Of a stretch of 14,092 nucleotides of DNA, positions 13,046-14,092 are shown piece after piece (positions within the stretch are counted from its first letter, which is position 1; every line of letters begins with the position of its first letter). This DNA is from Erysipelotrichaceae bacterium UBA6182. Its GTDB lineage: Bacteria > Bacillota_I > Bacilli_A > Erysipelotrichales > Erysipelotrichaceae. The DNA is taken from contig DITO01000237.1 in assembly GCA_002422065.1 (NCBI GenBank), positions 4,567 through 18,658 on the forward strand. The letters are read 5' to 3'. Position numbers and translations under genes: made by a program. Below the pieces are notes generated by a model that saw only the letters and a program-made list of their open reading frames with translations, did no database searches and had not been told where the DNA came from.

Positions 13046-14092
13046 CTATTTAATTAATGCATCATAAGCACATTGTGCTAACCCACAACCTAATGGAATC
13101 ATATTTTCATCTTCCCATTCAAATGAAGGATGATGATGAATAATATCTTGTTCTTTCTTTATACCAACATAAATGAATGATGAAGGAACAACCTGAGAGA
13201 TATAAGCAAAGTCCTCTCCTCCCATGTTTGGTTCTTCAAGATAATGAACATTGCTTTCTCCAACTACCTTTTTAAAAGCATTAGCACTATGATGAACTGT
13301 TGTCTCATCATTTATTAGGACAGGATATTTAGGTTCGTAAACAAACTCAATATCACCCCCATAAGCTTGTGCAATTCCTTGGGCTATAGCACCTAAACGT
13401 TTTGGCATAAAGGCACGTACTTCTTCACTAAAGGTTCTAATTGTTCCAATAAGAACCACTTCATTAGGTATGACATTAAATGCACTTCCCCCATTGATTT
13501 GTCCAAAGGTTAGGACCGCTTGATCCAGTGGATTTAGATTTCTAGATATGATTGATTGAGCATTTAGTACTATGGCAGAAGCAATGACAATAGGATCAAC
13601 ACACATATGCGGCATTGCTCCATGTCCCCCTTTTCCTTTGACCACAATCTTAAAGGCATCTGGAGCTGCCATCATAGGTCCTACTTTAACTTGAATATGA
13701 TTCTCTTCAAGTGAACCCCAAAGATGTGCACCAAAAGCCATATCAACACCTTCGCATACTCCCGCTTCAATCATTGGTTTTGCACCACCTAATGTTTCTT
13801 CTGCTGGTTGAAACATTAGACGTACTTCCCCGTGAAGTTCATCTTTTACTTCATTGAGTAGTGCTGCCGCAAGACATAATCCTGCAGTGTGGCCGTCATG
13901 ACCACAAGCATGCATCTTTCCTAAAGTTTTAGATATTAGTTTATGATTTGGATCTTCTTGAAGAGCTAAAGCGTCCATGTCTGCTCTTAGTAATACTGTT
14001 TTGCCAGGATGCTTTCCTTTAATAGTTGCGATGATGCCTGTAGTTGCAACTGAAGATACATAAGGCACTTGAATTGAATCAAGAAAAGCCAT
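13046..14092 (-). CDS. M20 family amidohydrolase / N-acyl-amino acid hydrolase (N-terminus beyond window edge)
   Basis: Metal-dependent amidohydrolase of the peptidase M20D group (HipO, YxeP and plant IAA-amino acid hydrolase relatives), which releases amino acids from N-acyl or related amides in the cytoplasm. The 348 visible residues lack about the first 40; the Met at the window edge is taken as internal because the family's RRxLHxxPE-like start is absent. Metal ligands are visible as Cys63 and His65 in MHACGHDGHT, Glu98/Glu99 in FQPAEET, His123 in GAHLW and His321 in HHHPSFEWEDE. The inserted dimerisation domain (about 145-255) contains GKGGHGAMPH with His157. The C-terminus is complete. 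It is followed at once by a strong terminator, so it is the last gene of its transcript. The exact substrate (N-acetyl-, hippurate-type or N-acetyl-diaminopimelate) cannot be told apart here. Confidence 0.93.
   Translation of the reverse strand: MAFLDSIQVPYVSSVATTGIIATIKGKHPGKTVLLRADMDALALQEDPNHKLISKTLGKMHACGHDGHTAGLCLAAALLNEVKDELHGEVRLMFQPAEETLGGAKPMIEAGVCEGVDMAFGAHLWGSLEENHIQVKVGPMMAAPDAFKIVVKGKGGHGAMPHMCVDPIVIASAIVLNAQSIISRNLNPLDQAVLTFGQINGGSAFNVIPNEVVLIGTIRTFSEEVRAFMPKRLGAIAQGIAQAYGGDIEFVYEPKYPVLINDETTVHHSANAFKKVVGESNVHYLEEPNMGGEDFAYISQVVPSSFIYVGIKKEQDIIHHHPSFEWEDENMIPLGCGLAQCAYDALIK

Overview
This 14.1 kb window comes from the chromosome of a low-GC Firmicute, by eye in the upper 30s % GC. 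The evidence is the AGGAG-type ribosome sites, sigma-A-like promoters, a perfect cre (CcpA) site, a phosphotransferase mannitol operon regulated by a PRD-type MtlR, and U-tailed terminators. The gene set would suit the Erysipelotrichia or a nearby lineage, but that placement is an inference. Every gene except ackA lies on the minus strand. I see no insertion sequence, CRISPR array, tRNA or rRNA.

Region 1 (1-3727, minus). A tightly packed operon reads from right to left: acetyl-CoA acetyltransferase (thiolase), alpha/beta hydrolase, KAS III-like condensing enzyme, then a LivH-type ABC permease cut by the window's left edge. The last two junctions are 4-nt ATGA overlaps. Putting acyl-CoA condensation or cleavage enzymes with a LivH-type importer suggests uptake and processing of a carboxylic or keto acid. 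The substrate is unknown, and this is the least familiar part of the window.

Region 2 (3728-5153). A 216-bp divergent control region carries one cre-like palindrome between two good promoters. It serves the thiolase operon on one side and acetate kinase (ackA, plus strand) on the other. A terminator follows ackA.

Region 3 (5222-10521, minus). A complete mannitol module in the order mtlA-mtlR-mtlF-mtlD: membrane EIICB, regulator, soluble EIIA and mannitol-1-phosphate dehydrogenase. Mannitol is imported as mannitol-1-phosphate and oxidised to fructose-6-phosphate. A terminator separates mtlA from mtlRFD, and mtlR has its own promoter so close that its mRNA may be leaderless. A GC-rich inverted repeat upstream of the mtlA promoter could be the MtlR operator, the terminator of the gene before it, or both.

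Region 4 (10522-12418, minus). A polysaccharide deacetylase with a full catalytic motif set but no visible export signal, and a protein joining an NYN nuclease domain to a C-terminal LOTUS/OST-HTH domain. The latter has its own terminator.

Region 5 (12419-14092). A 627-bp gene-free stretch with several inverted repeats and a second terminator-like hairpin, then an M20 family amidohydrolase (minus) whose N-terminus lies beyond the right edge. Its stop codon abuts a strong terminator.
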